Source: Maribacter zhoushanensis
Lineage (GTDB): Bacteria > Bacteroidota > Bacteroidia > Flavobacteriales > Flavobacteriaceae
DNA length: 64,000 bases
Assembly: GCF_029350975.1 (NCBI RefSeq)
Contig: NZ_JARKMR010000001.1
Span: 806,001-870,000, forward strand
Reading direction: 5' to 3'
The position numbers and the translations under genes are program-made. Shown here in pieces: positions 56,201 through 63,094 of this stretch; position 1 is the first letter of the stretch, and every line of letters begins with the position of its first letter. Under the pieces are notes generated by a model. The model had not been told where the DNA came from. It saw only the letters and a list, made by a program, of their open reading frames with translations, and ran no database searches.

Positions 56201-57448
56201 TTTGTTGGTACAACTAAACCTACCATTGGTTTCTTGTTCGGTAGTCAGGCAGATGTTAGGTACGAAGCTGCTAGAAATGGTTGGTTAACCGGTTTTCAAG
56301 AATTTAATGAGCAATTCATCCAAAGAACAAATAAACAATTGAATATTACCGCAACTGCGCAACCAACTAAAGATATTACTATTGATTTGGTTGCGGACAG
56401 GCAATATTCTGATAGTTATCAAGAGAATTTTAATGTTGTTGACCAAGAGTACAATCTTCAGTTAGGTAATAACTATGGTAGTTTTAGTATTTCTACTATG
56501 ATGATAGGTACTGCATTTGGTAAGAGTGATGAATTTGATTCAAGTACTTTTCAGCAATTTAAGGATAATAGAATTACCATAGCGAACAGATTGATTTCTG
56601 ATCGATCGCAACCTGTTGGTGATTTAGATGATGATGGTTTTCCTCAATTATATGGTAAAACGCAACAAGATGTATTGTTACCTGCATTTTTTGCTGCCTA
56701 TACTGGGCAAGATGCTGAGCGTGTAAACTTAGATACGTTTAGAGATATTCCAATACCTAACTGGAGTATTAAGTATACCGGTTTAATGAAGAGCAAGTGG
56801 TTTAAAAAGAAATTCAAACGTTTTTCTTTAAGTCATGGGTATCGCGCATCATATAGTATTAACTCATATCAGACGAATTTAGAAAAAGTGCAATTGATTA
56901 AAGATGGTCAAGATGCTATTAATGCTGAGAACCTTGATATTTTACCAGATTTAATTTTAAACAACGTGGTACTTACGGATCAGTTCAACCCGCTAATACG
57001 TGTAGATTTTGAAATGAAGAATTCTGTAAGTGTTTTAGCAGAGGTTAGAACAGATAGGGCATTGTCATTAAGTTTTGATAATGATTTAATGACCGAAATC
57101 AATGGTAAAGAGTATACAGTTGGTTTAGGGTATCGTTTTAAGGATGTAAAATTTGTAACTAATATAGGTGGGAACAAAACAAGGTTAAAGGGCGATTTAA
57201 ACCTGAAAGCTGATTTAACATTGCGAGATAACATTACTATTATTAGAAATCTAGATATCAATAATAATCAGATTACCTCTGGTCAAAATCTAATGTCATT
57301 GAAGTTTACTGCAGATTATGCCTTAAGTAAGAACTTAAATGCTTTGTTCTTTTATGATCATTCGTTCTCTAAGTTTGCTGTTTCAACGGCATTTCCGCAA
57401 ACTACAATTAATACCGGTTTTACAATTCGTTATAACTTTGGTAACTAA
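50267..57448 (+). CDS. sprA: T9SS outer-membrane translocon SprA
   Basis: This 2393-residue protein is the T9SS outer-membrane channel, known in Flavobacterium johnsoniae as a giant single-chain beta-barrel that releases folded cargo. It starts with TTG (50267), which gives a proper signal peptide (about 1-30, FKGIFAFFMFLASITTVMAQ); the next ATG would fall inside it. Conserved blocks include LRGG-like strand segments, the repeated RTNLSFDFDQRISLSMLGQI (about 177-196) and the aromatic C-terminal strand ending TGFTIRYNFGN. The length matches the family. It follows ruvA by 5 bases, an arrangement common in Flavobacteriia. Cargo in this window includes the LRR/TSP3 protein. Confidence 0.96.
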   Translation: MKNGVTKFLKISFKGIFAFFMFLASITTVMAQETEEQEIDSVKTGYDLGRILIQNPESIVSKYIYDPELDRYIYNESVGDFNIGYPIILTPDQYFKLIREEGIKSYFKEKSDAYSGKKEGSEEARKNLLPNFYVNNDFFSTIFGGNTIEIIPQGSVAMDLGVIWQKNDNPSLSPRNRTNLSFDFDQRISLSMLGQIGERLQVTANYDTEATFDFQNIVKLDYTPTEDDIIQSIEVGNVNMPLNSSLISGAQSLFGVKTKLQFGKTSVTAVFSEQRSQNNTVVAQGGGTLNDFSLTALDYDENRHFFLAQYFRDNYDEALSSYPYIQSQVQITRIEVWITNRTQQTLNVRNVVAIQDLGESDITKTRVGQNSGSGSGFFNGPADLRPRNNANDYDPALILTNAGALNDNIREIATVESGFNAGSFAGGYSPNQGFDYAYLENARKLEQGRDFDFNTQLGYISLNQRLSNDEVLGVAYQYTFQGQVYQVGEFANGGIEATTVTQDVSTVIENNTLILKLLKSNITNITDPIWDLMMKNIYATGAYSLSQEDFKMNILYSDPTSRNYITPVEEGPGSGWPEGLEETILLNVFNLDRLNVYNDIQPGGDGFFDFISGQTIDVQNGRIIFTKVEPFGEYLYEKLQNGNSGQYDVTSGYNANQEQYVFRDMYALTKTAALQDPEKNKFLLKGSYKSEGSNGISIGAFNVPQGSVTVTANGRTLQEGIDYTVNYQSGTVQILDPSLEASNVPINISVENNAVFGQQTRRFTGVNVEHQFNEKFVLGGTLLNMNERPLTQKSTYGVESVNNTIFGLNTNFSTEVPFLTRMVNKLPNIDTDVPSNISVRAEMAALIPSSPKNADFEGETTTYLDDFEGAQALIDIRASLGWSLASMPLEYGNGDQPFGSSPEDANNLLNGYGRAKLSWSIDPIFFTTQRPDEISDDDISTNATRRVYIDEVFPETDVAQGQTQVQSTLDMVYYPNTKGPYNNNPDFDTEAPTEKWGGMMRSLSSTDFEQSNVEFVQFWVMDPYVDGIANGSGELVLNLGNISEDILRDGKKQYENGLPGVDSNDFVSPTSWGEVPATQSLVYAFDADENNRGLQDIGFDGLDDVREADVYTNNGGNDPALDNYGYYLNRDGSILDRYLDFNNPQGNSPVTVTNTDRGSTTLPDVEDVDRDLTMNTVNSYYEYRIAIKPNTTINDEYVTDIIEGTASGDIRIPNGDDVNYRWIQYKIPLSDFTDAIGGITDFRSISFMRMYMTGFNSPTILRFATLDLVRGDWRTYTNTLQDTNIDSDPSDDGTTLDVNTVNIEENSSRTPIPYVLPPGVVREQLNNNNTIIRQNEQSLSLTVSNLESEDSRGVFKNLNVDIRQYEKLKMFIHAEKIIDSDYADTSTPLVGFLRMGTDFTQNYYQIELPLEFTPFTAVADDEIWPENNEMNILLSDLTKVKSQWIADGDLNDVRFFEIENDEVIPVGEFDVRTPGRIRIGIKGNPSLGSIRTMMVGVKNQDILPARGEVWFNELRLAGLDNNGGWAAIAAVDGNIADFANFSATGSKSTSGFGSIDQMPNERAREDAVSYDVVTNVNVGQLLPKKWGIQLPFNYGISEQLITPEFDPVYDDLKLDDRIAAEDTQEGKDEVLEQAEDYTKRTSINLIGVRKDRGEEADANFYDIENFTFNYSYNETDHRDFEIAELKEQNVNTGFVYNHSFEPVEVAPFAKKDSLFTGKYWQWLKDLNLNLLPSNVGITSNINRQFNAQRFRDVYTDGEDRIELPELQQRNYLFNWQYAVNYNLTKSLRLNLTGSNNNIVRNYLNEDEPVESIDRIRNELGLWDGFFDVGEPNRHSQQMQLNYEVPFSKIPALDFISTQYSYTSNFDWQRGGDALFEVAGEYINTVQNANTHTLTSSLTMQKFYDLIGLKKREAPRASTAGPIRRDKSGALSEDQEKIKGKTSDLFNTVVDIVTMVKRLNFNYSENNGTVLPGYTQSVGFVGTTKPTIGFLFGSQADVRYEAARNGWLTGFQEFNEQFIQRTNKQLNITATAQPTKDITIDLVADRQYSDSYQENFNVVDQEYNLQLGNNYGSFSISTMMIGTAFGKSDEFDSSTFQQFKDNRITIANRLISDRSQPVGDLDDDGFPQLYGKTQQDVLLPAFFAAYTGQDAERVNLDTFRDIPIPNWSIKYTGLMKSKWFKKKFKRFSLSHGYRASYSINSYQTNLEKVQLIKDGQDAINAENLDILPDLILNNVVLTDQFNPLIRVDFEMKNSVSVLAEVRTDRALSLSFDNDLMTEINGKEYTVGLGYRFKDVKFVTNIGGNKTRLKGDLNLKADLTLRDNITIIRNLDINNNQITSGQNLMSLKFTADYALSKNLNALFFYDHSFSKFAVSTAFPQTTINTGFTIRYNFGN

Positions 57449-57522
57449 TATTACGGTTCCTTATAATTTGGGTACGTATTATATGAACCCTTCATAAACA
57501 TATATTAACATTAATAAATGTT

Positions 57523-57553
57523 TTGATAACCTAAGTTGAAAACTTTACATTTG
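57523..57553 (+). promoter_or_regulatory. Promoter of gcvH
   Basis: TTG (57523-57525), a 20-base spacer and TACATTTG (57546-57553) fit the consensus. The ATG at 57582 lies 28 bases downstream. Confidence 0.7.
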
Positions 57554-57581
57554 CCGAAGTAAAAAATAATAAACGATTATA

Positions 57582-57962
57582 ATGAATATACCAGCTGAAT
57601 TAAAATATACAAAAGATCACGAGTGGGTGAAGATAGAAGGTGATGTTGCCATTGTGGGTATTACAGATTTCGCACAAGGTGAATTAGGTGATATTGTTTA
57701 TGTTGAAGTAGATACACTTGATGAGACTTTAGATCGTGAAGCAATCTTTGGTACGGTTGAAGCTGTAAAAACTGTTTCTGACTTATTTTCTCCTTTATCT
57801 GGGGAAATTGTTGAGTTCAACGAAGCGCTAGAAGATGAGCCGGAAAAGGTGAATAGTGATCCTTACGGTGATGGTTGGATGGTGAAAATTAAATTTAGCG
57901 ATGCTAGCGAACTAGAAGATTTGTTGAGCGATGCTGCATATAAAGAGATTATTGGTGGTTAA
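57582..57962 (+). CDS. gcvH: Glycine cleavage system H protein
   Basis: The 126-residue lipoyl carrier of the glycine cleavage complex, shuttling the aminomethyl group between P, T and L proteins. The lipoylation site is Lys63 in [20 protein letters not shown], and the N-terminal [20 protein letters not shown] is typical. The length is normal. The other glycine cleavage genes are not in the window. Its 3' end overlaps the VanZ-like gene, so the two are co-transcribed. Confidence 0.97.
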   Translation: MNIPAELKYTKDHEWVKIEGDVAIVGITDFAQGELGDIVYVEVDTLDETLDREAIFGTVEAVKTVSDLFSPLSGEIVEFNEALEDEPEKVNSDPYGDGWMVKIKFSDASELEDLLSDAAYKEIIGG

Positions 57963-58347
57963 AAACACTATTTATAAAGTACTTTTCATAAGCTGGATGA
58001 TGTTTGTAACATTTTCCAGCTTATTTTCTTTTTCAGGAATTGGCACCTCAAGGTTCAATATTCCGCATATGGATAAGTTCGTACATTTTACCTTCTATTC
58101 TGTTATGGTGGTGTTGGGTTACTTGGCAATACCTAAGAGTAGGGAACAGGTTGTCGGTAGGTCTAAGTTATTGTGGTACATTGTTTTATTTGCTGTAGTG
58201 TACGGCATAATTATTGAAGTGATACAACATGTTGCAACTTCTGATAGACACGGCGATCCGCTAGATGCATTGGCAAATTCTACCGGAGCTATTGTAGGAA
58301 TGTTGGCTGTTAGATTTCTGTTTTTTCGGGTGCCCTCGTTAAAATGA
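57931..58347 (+). CDS. VanZ-like membrane protein
   Basis: A 138-residue membrane protein of the VanZ family with about four helices. Family signs are [20 protein letters not shown] (about 45-64) and, near the third helix, [20 protein letters not shown] followed by [14 protein letters not shown] (about 91-125). VanZ proteins are tied to teicoplanin resistance in one case, but most have unknown roles. The ATG at 57931 overlaps gcvH by 32 bases. A GTG at 57955 would shorten the overlap to 8 bases and start right before KNTIYKVLF, and may be the true start. Function unknown. Confidence 0.82.
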   Translation: MLHIKRLLVVKNTIYKVLFISWMMFVTFSSLFSFSGIGTSRFNIPHMDKFVHFTFYSVMVVLGYLAIPKSREQVVGRSKLLWYIVLFAVVYGIIIEVIQHVATSDRHGDPLDALANSTGAIVGMLAVRFLFFRVPSLK

Positions 58348-58409
58348 AAATTTTAGTTGCATATTTATGGATTAATTAGTTAAATTAGCAATCACTAAAT
58401 TGAATATAT

Positions 58410-59114
58410 ATGGAACCGAAAAAAAATCCTAAAGCGGATTTAACAAAGAACAGCAGTCTTTATTTCGTTATTGGTTTGTTTGCAGTAATGCTATTTACTT
58501 ACGTAGCATTTGAATGGAAAACCTATGATGAGGTGAATGATTATGATATTTCTATGAATGTGGATGATCTTTTAGATGAAGAAGTTCCAATGACAGAACA
58601 GATTAAAACTCCACCACCTCCACCGCCACCGGCTGCACCAGAGATTATTGAGGTTGTAGAAGATGAAGAAGAGGTTGAAGAAACTGTAATCGAGTCTACT
58701 GAAACTAGTCAAGAAGAAGAAATTGTTGAGGTTGAAGACGTTGTTGTAGATGAAATTGAAGAAGACGTAGATGTACCTTTCGCAGTTATTGAAGATGTAC
58801 CTGTTTTTCCTGGTTGTGAAAACGAGAGCGATAAAAGAGCTTGTTTCAACAAAATGATTCAAAAGCACATTGGTAAAAACTTCCGTTATCCAGAAATTGC
58901 TCAAGAAATGGGTGTTCAAGGTAGAGTAAGTGTAATGTTCGTTATTCAAAAAGATGGAAGCATCGGTAACGTAAGAATGCGTGGACCAGATAAAAACTTA
59001 GAAAAAGAAGCTGCAAGAATTATCGGTAAGTTGCCAAAAATGACTCCTGGTAAGCAGAGAGGTAGAGCGGTACGTGTTCCTTTTAGTATTCCGATCAACT
59101 TTAAATTACAATAG
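58410..59114 (+). CDS. tonB: TonB-like energy transducer
   Basis: A 234-residue TonB-family protein anchored in the inner membrane by one helix (about 17-36). A short proline run, TPPPPPPPAAP (about 67-77), is followed by an unusually acidic periplasmic linker (about 78-128, rich in Glu/Val) instead of the usual Pro/Lys spacer. The C-terminal TonB domain (about 150-234) has NFRYPEIAQEMGVQGRVSVM and the closing FSIPINFKLQ. It couples the proton gradient to outer-membrane receptors. Its ExbB/ExbD partners are elsewhere. It is a separate unit with its own strong terminator. Confidence 0.92.
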   Translation: MEPKKNPKADLTKNSSLYFVIGLFAVMLFTYVAFEWKTYDEVNDYDISMNVDDLLDEEVPMTEQIKTPPPPPPPAAPEIIEVVEDEEEVEETVIESTETSQEEEIVEVEDVVVDEIEEDVDVPFAVIEDVPVFPGCENESDKRACFNKMIQKHIGKNFRYPEIAQEMGVQGRVSVMFVIQKDGSIGNVRMRGPDKNLEKEAARIIGKLPKMTPGKQRGRAVRVPFSIPINFKLQ

Positions 59115-59140
59115 TATTTAGTTACTATTTCAATAAATAT

Positions 59141-59174
59141 AAAAATCCCGAGCAAACTGCTCGGGATTTTTTTT
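59141..59174 (+). terminator. Terminator after tonB
   Basis: AAAAATCCCGAGC (59141-59153) pairs with GCTCGGGATTTTT (59159-59171) around AAACT, then T's continue. It lies 26 bases after the tonB stop. Confidence 0.93.
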
Positions 59175-59294
59175 GTGCCATATTTTTCTAAGTTAGTTGA
59201 CTTTATAATGGCTAGTGTTGTGGTGTCATTTCTGCCATTGTTGAATAGTATAGATAAGAGCGCTTTCAATAATACTAGAAATAAAGCTTTTAGG

Positions 59295-59325
59295 TTGCAG
59301 AAATATGACTTGGGGGTTATCTTTG
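59295..59325 (+). promoter_or_regulatory. Promoter of cyoE
   Basis: TTG (59295-59297), a 20-base spacer and TATCTTTG (59318-59325) match the consensus. The predicted transcript starts only about 8-10 bases before the ATG at 59339, so the leader is very short. Confidence 0.72.
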
Positions 59326-59338
59326 CAGATCTATAAAA

Positions 59339-60247
59339 ATGAGTATGAAAACGGCTGTTGGTTCGGAAAAAGAAAGTGCTTTTGCATTGATTCTTGCCGA
59401 TTTTAAGGAGATTACCAAAGCTAGATTGGCTATTAGTGTCGTTTTTTCTTCTATAGCAGGCTATTTTCTTGGTGCATTTGAGATACAATGGGTGCAAGTG
59501 CTGTTATTGGCATTTGGCGGTTATTGTATGGTAGGTGCCAGTAATGCTTATAATCAAGTTATTGAAAAAGATTTAGACGTTTTAATGAAGCGTACTAAAA
59601 ATAGACCTATTCCTGCAGGTCGTATGACGGTGAATACGGCTATGAGCTTAGCCATTGTTTTAACATTACTGGGTATTTTTTCATTGTATTTATTAAACCC
59701 TAAGACGGCAATGTTTGGGGCAATATCCATTTTTTTATACACCAGTGTTTATACCCCGTTGAAAACGATAACCCCTTTGGCGGTTTTTGTTGGGGCAATT
59801 CCTGGAGCAATTCCATTTATGTTAGGTTGGGTAGCGGCTACAGATGATTTTGGTATAGAACCAGGTACCTTGTTTATGATACAGTTTTTCTGGCAATTTC
59901 CGCATTTTTGGGCTTTAGGGTGGATGTTAGATGATGACTATAGGGCTGGCGGATTTAAAATGTTACCTACAGGAAAGAAAGATGCGGCGACTGTGCTGCA
60001 AATAATAATGTATACTATTTGGATGATGGCGGTTTCAATTATTCCTGTATTTGGAATAACGGGTAGATTGCAATTATCTGTCGTATCTGCCGTACTAATC
60101 TTTTTAATGGGCGCGGTGATGTTAGCATTCGCTTTTCAGTTGTACAGAAAGAGAGATAATGTATCTGCAAGAAAATTAATGTTGGCAAGTGTAAGTTATA
60201 TAACACTGATGCAGATAGTATACGTAATAGATAAATTTTTAGCTTAA
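59339..60247 (+). CDS. cyoE: Protoheme IX farnesyltransferase (heme O synthase)
   Basis: A 302-residue UbiA-family prenyltransferase with about nine helices that farnesylates heme b to heme O, the precursor of heme A. The first Asp-rich site lies in NAYNQVIEKDLDVLMKRTKN followed by RPIPAGRM, and the second region is WMLDDDYRAGGFKMLP. ATGs at 59339 and 59345 are both possible; the first is used. It heads the second respiratory cluster and supplies the oxidase encoded with the act operon. It ends two bases before the cox3 gene. Confidence 0.94.
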   Translation: MSMKTAVGSEKESAFALILADFKEITKARLAISVVFSSIAGYFLGAFEIQWVQVLLLAFGGYCMVGASNAYNQVIEKDLDVLMKRTKNRPIPAGRMTVNTAMSLAIVLTLLGIFSLYLLNPKTAMFGAISIFLYTSVYTPLKTITPLAVFVGAIPGAIPFMLGWVAATDDFGIEPGTLFMIQFFWQFPHFWALGWMLDDDYRAGGFKMLPTGKKDAATVLQIIMYTIWMMAVSIIPVFGITGRLQLSVVSAVLIFLMGAVMLAFAFQLYRKRDNVSARKLMLASVSYITLMQIVYVIDKFLA

Positions 60248-60249
60248 TT

Positions 60250-60831
60250 ATGGATTTAACACAAGGTACGGAGGCAGAGAAGAATGCTAGGGCAAAGAAG
60301 ATGATGCTTTGGTTTGGAATTATTAGCTTATTAATGGGTTTTGCAGGGTGGACAAGTGCTTACATTGTAAGTAGTTCAAGAGAAGATTGGTCAAGTGATG
60401 TTGCGCTGCCAGATGCTTTTCTTTACAGTACCATTGTTATCATTATAAGTAGTATTAGTTATATGCTTGCAAAAAAAGCCATAAAAGATGGTGAAAATGC
60501 TAGCGGTACTAAATGGTTGTGGATTACGTTAGGTTTAGGAGTTCTTTTTATCTTTTTGCAATTTTCAGGGTTTTCTCAGATGGTTGCGGGAGGGTATTAC
60601 TTTACTGGACCTACAAGTAGCATTAAAGTATCGTACATTTTTTTAATAGCGATGGTGCATGTGGTGCATGTTGTTGCGGGTATGATTTCTTTATTGGTGG
60701 TATTGTATAATCAAAACAAAGGAAAATATAGTAAAGAGAACTATTTAGGTGTTACCTTAGGGGCAACATTTTGGCATTTCTTAGATTTCTTATGGGTCTA
60801 TTTGGTGTTATTTATGTTCTTTGTGAAATAA
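60250..60831 (+). CDS. Cytochrome c oxidase subunit III (short paralogue)
   Basis: A 193-residue five-helix subunit III-like protein. Its C-terminal half keeps the family's MVHVVHVVAGMISLLVVLYN and FWHFLDFLWVYLVLFMFF segments. It lacks the first two helices of a seven-helix subunit III, which is normal for the bacterial caa3-type form. It is tightly linked to cyoE. A second, longer subunit III gene follows, so the pair may be alternative or complementary subunits. Confidence 0.9.
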   Translation: MDLTQGTEAEKNARAKKMMLWFGIISLLMGFAGWTSAYIVSSSREDWSSDVALPDAFLYSTIVIIISSISYMLAKKAIKDGENASGTKWLWITLGLGVLFIFLQFSGFSQMVAGGYYFTGPTSSIKVSYIFLIAMVHVVHVVAGMISLLVVLYNQNKGKYSKENYLGVTLGATFWHFLDFLWVYLVLFMFFVK

Positions 60832-60889
60832 AAAACGAATCAAAGTTAGTTTTGGGTCAAATTGCGTTTTTAAATAGTTCAAAAAAATG

Positions 60890-60897
60890 TAAATTTG
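60890..60897 (+). promoter_or_regulatory. Possible -7 element for the second cox3 gene
   Basis: TAAATTTG fits TAnnTTTG, 30 bases before the ATG at 60928. The nearest TTG is 25 bases upstream, longer than the usual spacer. Confidence 0.35.
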
Positions 60898-60927
60898 CTA
60901 AAGTTTTATTAAAACGATAATTAGTAT

Positions 60928-61902
60928 ATGAATTCTACGGTGACTACGGGAACGGAAACAAGCGTATGGGGTGGTGGCAATCAGCCTTTAGGAGCAAGCT
61001 ATGGAAAAATGATGATGTGGTTTTTCCTTGTATCGGATGCGTTAACTTTCTCTGGATTTTTAGCAGCATACGGCTTTTCAAGATTTAAATTTATTGAAAC
61101 ATGGCCAATAGCGGACGAGGTGTTTACACACGTTCCTTTATTTCATGGTAATTATCCCATGATATATGTTGCCTTTATGACTTTTATTCTTATTATGTCA
61201 TCTGTTACCATGGTATTGGCAGTTGATGCTGGTCATAAGATGAAAAAGAATGCAGTGACATGGTATATGTTCGCTACTGTAATCGGAGGTATTATATTCG
61301 TTGGTTCTCAAGCTTGGGAATGGGGTACTTTTATTAAAGGAGACTTTGGAGCTCTAGAAACTAAAGGTGGTAGAATTTTACAATTTGTAAAAGCTGATAC
61401 AGGCGAAAGAGCAGCGTTGTCTGATTTTGCAGCGTCTATACCTGGTGATAGAACTGTACATGAAAGAAAAAACGGAATTTGGTTTTATCAAGAGCCAGCA
61501 TTAACTAGCGTTTCTTTAGAAGAGGTAGTTAAAGGTTTTAAAGCCGATTCTAATATTTTGATTAGAACTGAAGTAATCAATGAAGAAGGAGAAAAGACAT
61601 TATTAGATAGAAAAGCTTCATTAGCTAAATTGGCGGAGGCTACACAAGTTGTTGAAGGTGCTAATTTGATTCATAATGAATACGGAAGTAGACTTTTTGC
61701 TGACTTCTTTTTCTTTATCACAGGTTTTCACGGTTTCCACGTATTCTCAGGTGTAGTAATTAACATTATCATTTTCTTTAATGTTATTCTAGGTACTTAT
61801 GAGAGAAGAGGACATTATGAAATGGTAGAGAAAGTTGGTTTATATTGGCACTTTGTAGATTTAGTTTGGGTATTCGTATTTACATTCTTCTACTTAGTAT
61901 AA
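60928..61902 (+). CDS. Cytochrome c oxidase subunit III (long paralogue with insertion)
   Basis: A 324-residue subunit III-like protein. The membrane helices at about 27-50, 77-98, 110-127 and, at the end, 258-283 and 300-324 fit the family, with FFFFITGFHGFHVFSG (260-275) and GLYWHFVDLVWVF as signatures. Between SQAWEWGTF (127-135) and this end is a soluble, charged insertion of about 120 residues (136-253), absent from typical subunit III. It contains segments such as FKADSNILIRTEVINEEGEK. Its role is unknown. It follows the shorter paralogue after 96 bases. Confidence 0.9.
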   Translation: MNSTVTTGTETSVWGGGNQPLGASYGKMMMWFFLVSDALTFSGFLAAYGFSRFKFIETWPIADEVFTHVPLFHGNYPMIYVAFMTFILIMSSVTMVLAVDAGHKMKKNAVTWYMFATVIGGIIFVGSQAWEWGTFIKGDFGALETKGGRILQFVKADTGERAALSDFAASIPGDRTVHERKNGIWFYQEPALTSVSLEEVVKGFKADSNILIRTEVINEEGEKTLLDRKASLAKLAEATQVVEGANLIHNEYGSRLFADFFFFITGFHGFHVFSGVVINIIIFFNVILGTYERRGHYEMVEKVGLYWHFVDLVWVFVFTFFYLV

Positions 61903-61955
61903 TCCTTATAGAAATAAACAGCATTACTGTATAAAGAATTTTAGATTAAAGTAAA

Positions 61956-62339
61956 ATGGCAGACGGACATAAATTAGAAATTTTTAGAGGACTTGTAAAG
62001 TTCAAATCTAACACACAGAAAATCTGGGGAGTATTAGCTTTTTTAACCTTAATTACTGCTGTAGAAGTAGTATTAGGTATTATTAAGCCAGAATCTTTGA
62101 CCGATACTTATGTATTGGGAATGAAGTTGATTAACTGGATTTTCATTATCTTAACTTTGGTTAAGGCTTATTATATTGCATGGGACTTTATGCACTTACG
62201 TGATGAGAAGTCTGCACTAAGAAGAGCGATAGTTTGGACACCAATATTCTTGGTTATTTATTTGACATTTATACTTCTAGTAGAAGCAGATTATATTTAT
62301 AACGTATATAAAGATGGCTTTGTAAGCTGGAACTTCTAA
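61956..62339 (+). CDS. Cytochrome c oxidase subunit IV family protein
   Basis: A 127-residue protein of the prokaryotic cytochrome c oxidase subunit IV family (CtaF/CyoD-like) with three helices (about 22-45, 56-77, 90-110). DFMHLRDEKSALRRAI (78-93) is the conserved loop. Subunit IV helps assemble or stabilise the oxidase. It lies 53 bases after the long cox3 and ends at a terminator, closing this part of the cluster. Confidence 0.88.
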   Translation: MADGHKLEIFRGLVKFKSNTQKIWGVLAFLTLITAVEVVLGIIKPESLTDTYVLGMKLINWIFIILTLVKAYYIAWDFMHLRDEKSALRRAIVWTPIFLVIYLTFILLVEADYIYNVYKDGFVSWNF

Positions 62340-62357
62340 GTTATAATTAACAGTATT

Positions 62358-62391
62358 AAAAGACGGTTTTACAACCGTCTTTTTTATTTTT
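62358..62391 (+). terminator. Terminator after the subunit IV gene
   Basis: AAAAGACGGTT (62358-62368) pairs with AACCGTCTTTT (62373-62383) around a 4-base loop, then a T-rich run. It lies 18 bases after the stop codon. Confidence 0.9.
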
Positions 62392-62392
62392 G
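62385..62392 (+). promoter_or_regulatory. Possible -7 element in the tail of the terminator
   Basis: TATTTTTG fits TAnnTTTG and would serve the gene starting at 62465. No -33 TTG is present, and T-rich terminator tails easily give this match by chance. Confidence 0.25.
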
Positions 62393-62464
62393 TATAGTTT
62401 GTAATTTAATGATTATCGCTATTGAAACTTCTGAAAAGGTTTCAGTAATCTGTCTTCCTTGTTT

Positions 62465-63094
62465 ATGAAAAAGACTTTTGTTCTTGTTGTCTTGTTTGTG
62501 CTGCCAATAGTAGCATATTTATTCTTTGCCTCTGGCGTTACCAACTTTGGTAAATTGTCTCAGCTGACCAAAAATGTTGAAGAACTTCATTTCTCTGATC
62601 AAACTCAATTTAAAGATAAAATTACGGTATTGGGCTTTTTAGGTTCTGATGTTGAAGGCAGAAAGGGGAATGCCTTTAATTTGAATCAAAAGATATACAA
62701 ACGCTTTTACGAGTTTACAGACTTTCAATTTGTAATGTTGGTGGCTGATGATACTAATGATGAAGTTGATGCACTTAAAAAAGAGTTGGCAACCTTAGCT
62801 GACAATGATAAATGGAAATTTGTATATGCTAGTGATGAAGAGATTAAGAATCTTTTCAATAGCCTTAAAACAGATATTGAGTTAGATGCCAAAAATAGTA
62901 CGCCCTATGTATTTATTATTGACAAGGATTTAACTTTAAGAGGAAGGTCTGATGATGAAGATGATGGGACCAAATATGGTTTCAATTCTACTTTGGTATC
63001 AGATTTAAACAATAAAATGGTAGATGATGTAAAAATCATTTTAGCGGAATACCGTCTTGCCTTAAAGAAGAATAATGCAGAACGTTCTAAATAA
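62465..63094 (+). CDS. Membrane-anchored thioredoxin-like protein
   Basis: A 209-residue protein from the ATG at 62465; the frame also opens at a TTG two codons earlier, but the ATG gives MKKTFVLVVL, a good signal anchor (about 1-22). The rest has a thioredoxin-like order of strands and helices (KITVLGFLGSD, then FQFVMLVADD, then STPYVFIIDKDLTLRGR), but GSDVEGRKGN stands where CxxC would be and no cysteine pair exists. It sits just upstream of and overlaps the SCO gene, so a role in oxidase or copper-centre assembly is plausible. Family assignment is inference. Confidence 0.7.
   Translation: MKKTFVLVVLFVLPIVAYLFFASGVTNFGKLSQLTKNVEELHFSDQTQFKDKITVLGFLGSDVEGRKGNAFNLNQKIYKRFYEFTDFQFVMLVADDTNDEVDALKKELATLADNDKWKFVYASDEEIKNLFNSLKTDIELDAKNSTPYVFIIDKDLTLRGRSDDEDDGTKYGFNSTLVSDLNNKMVDDVKIILAEYRLALKKNNAERSK

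Noticed and set aside
59208-59336. A 42-codon plus-strand frame just before cyoE
   Set aside because: It contains the predicted cyoE promoter and has no recognisable product, so it is probably chance.
58946-59497. A 183-codon minus-strand frame across the tonB-cyoE gap
   Set aside because: It overlaps the tonB end and cyoE start, crosses the terminator and promoter there, and shows no protein-like composition.
62409-62468. A 19-residue frame overlapping the start at 62465
   Set aside because: Too short to judge, and no conserved leader-peptide features such as codon runs or an attenuator hairpin follow it.
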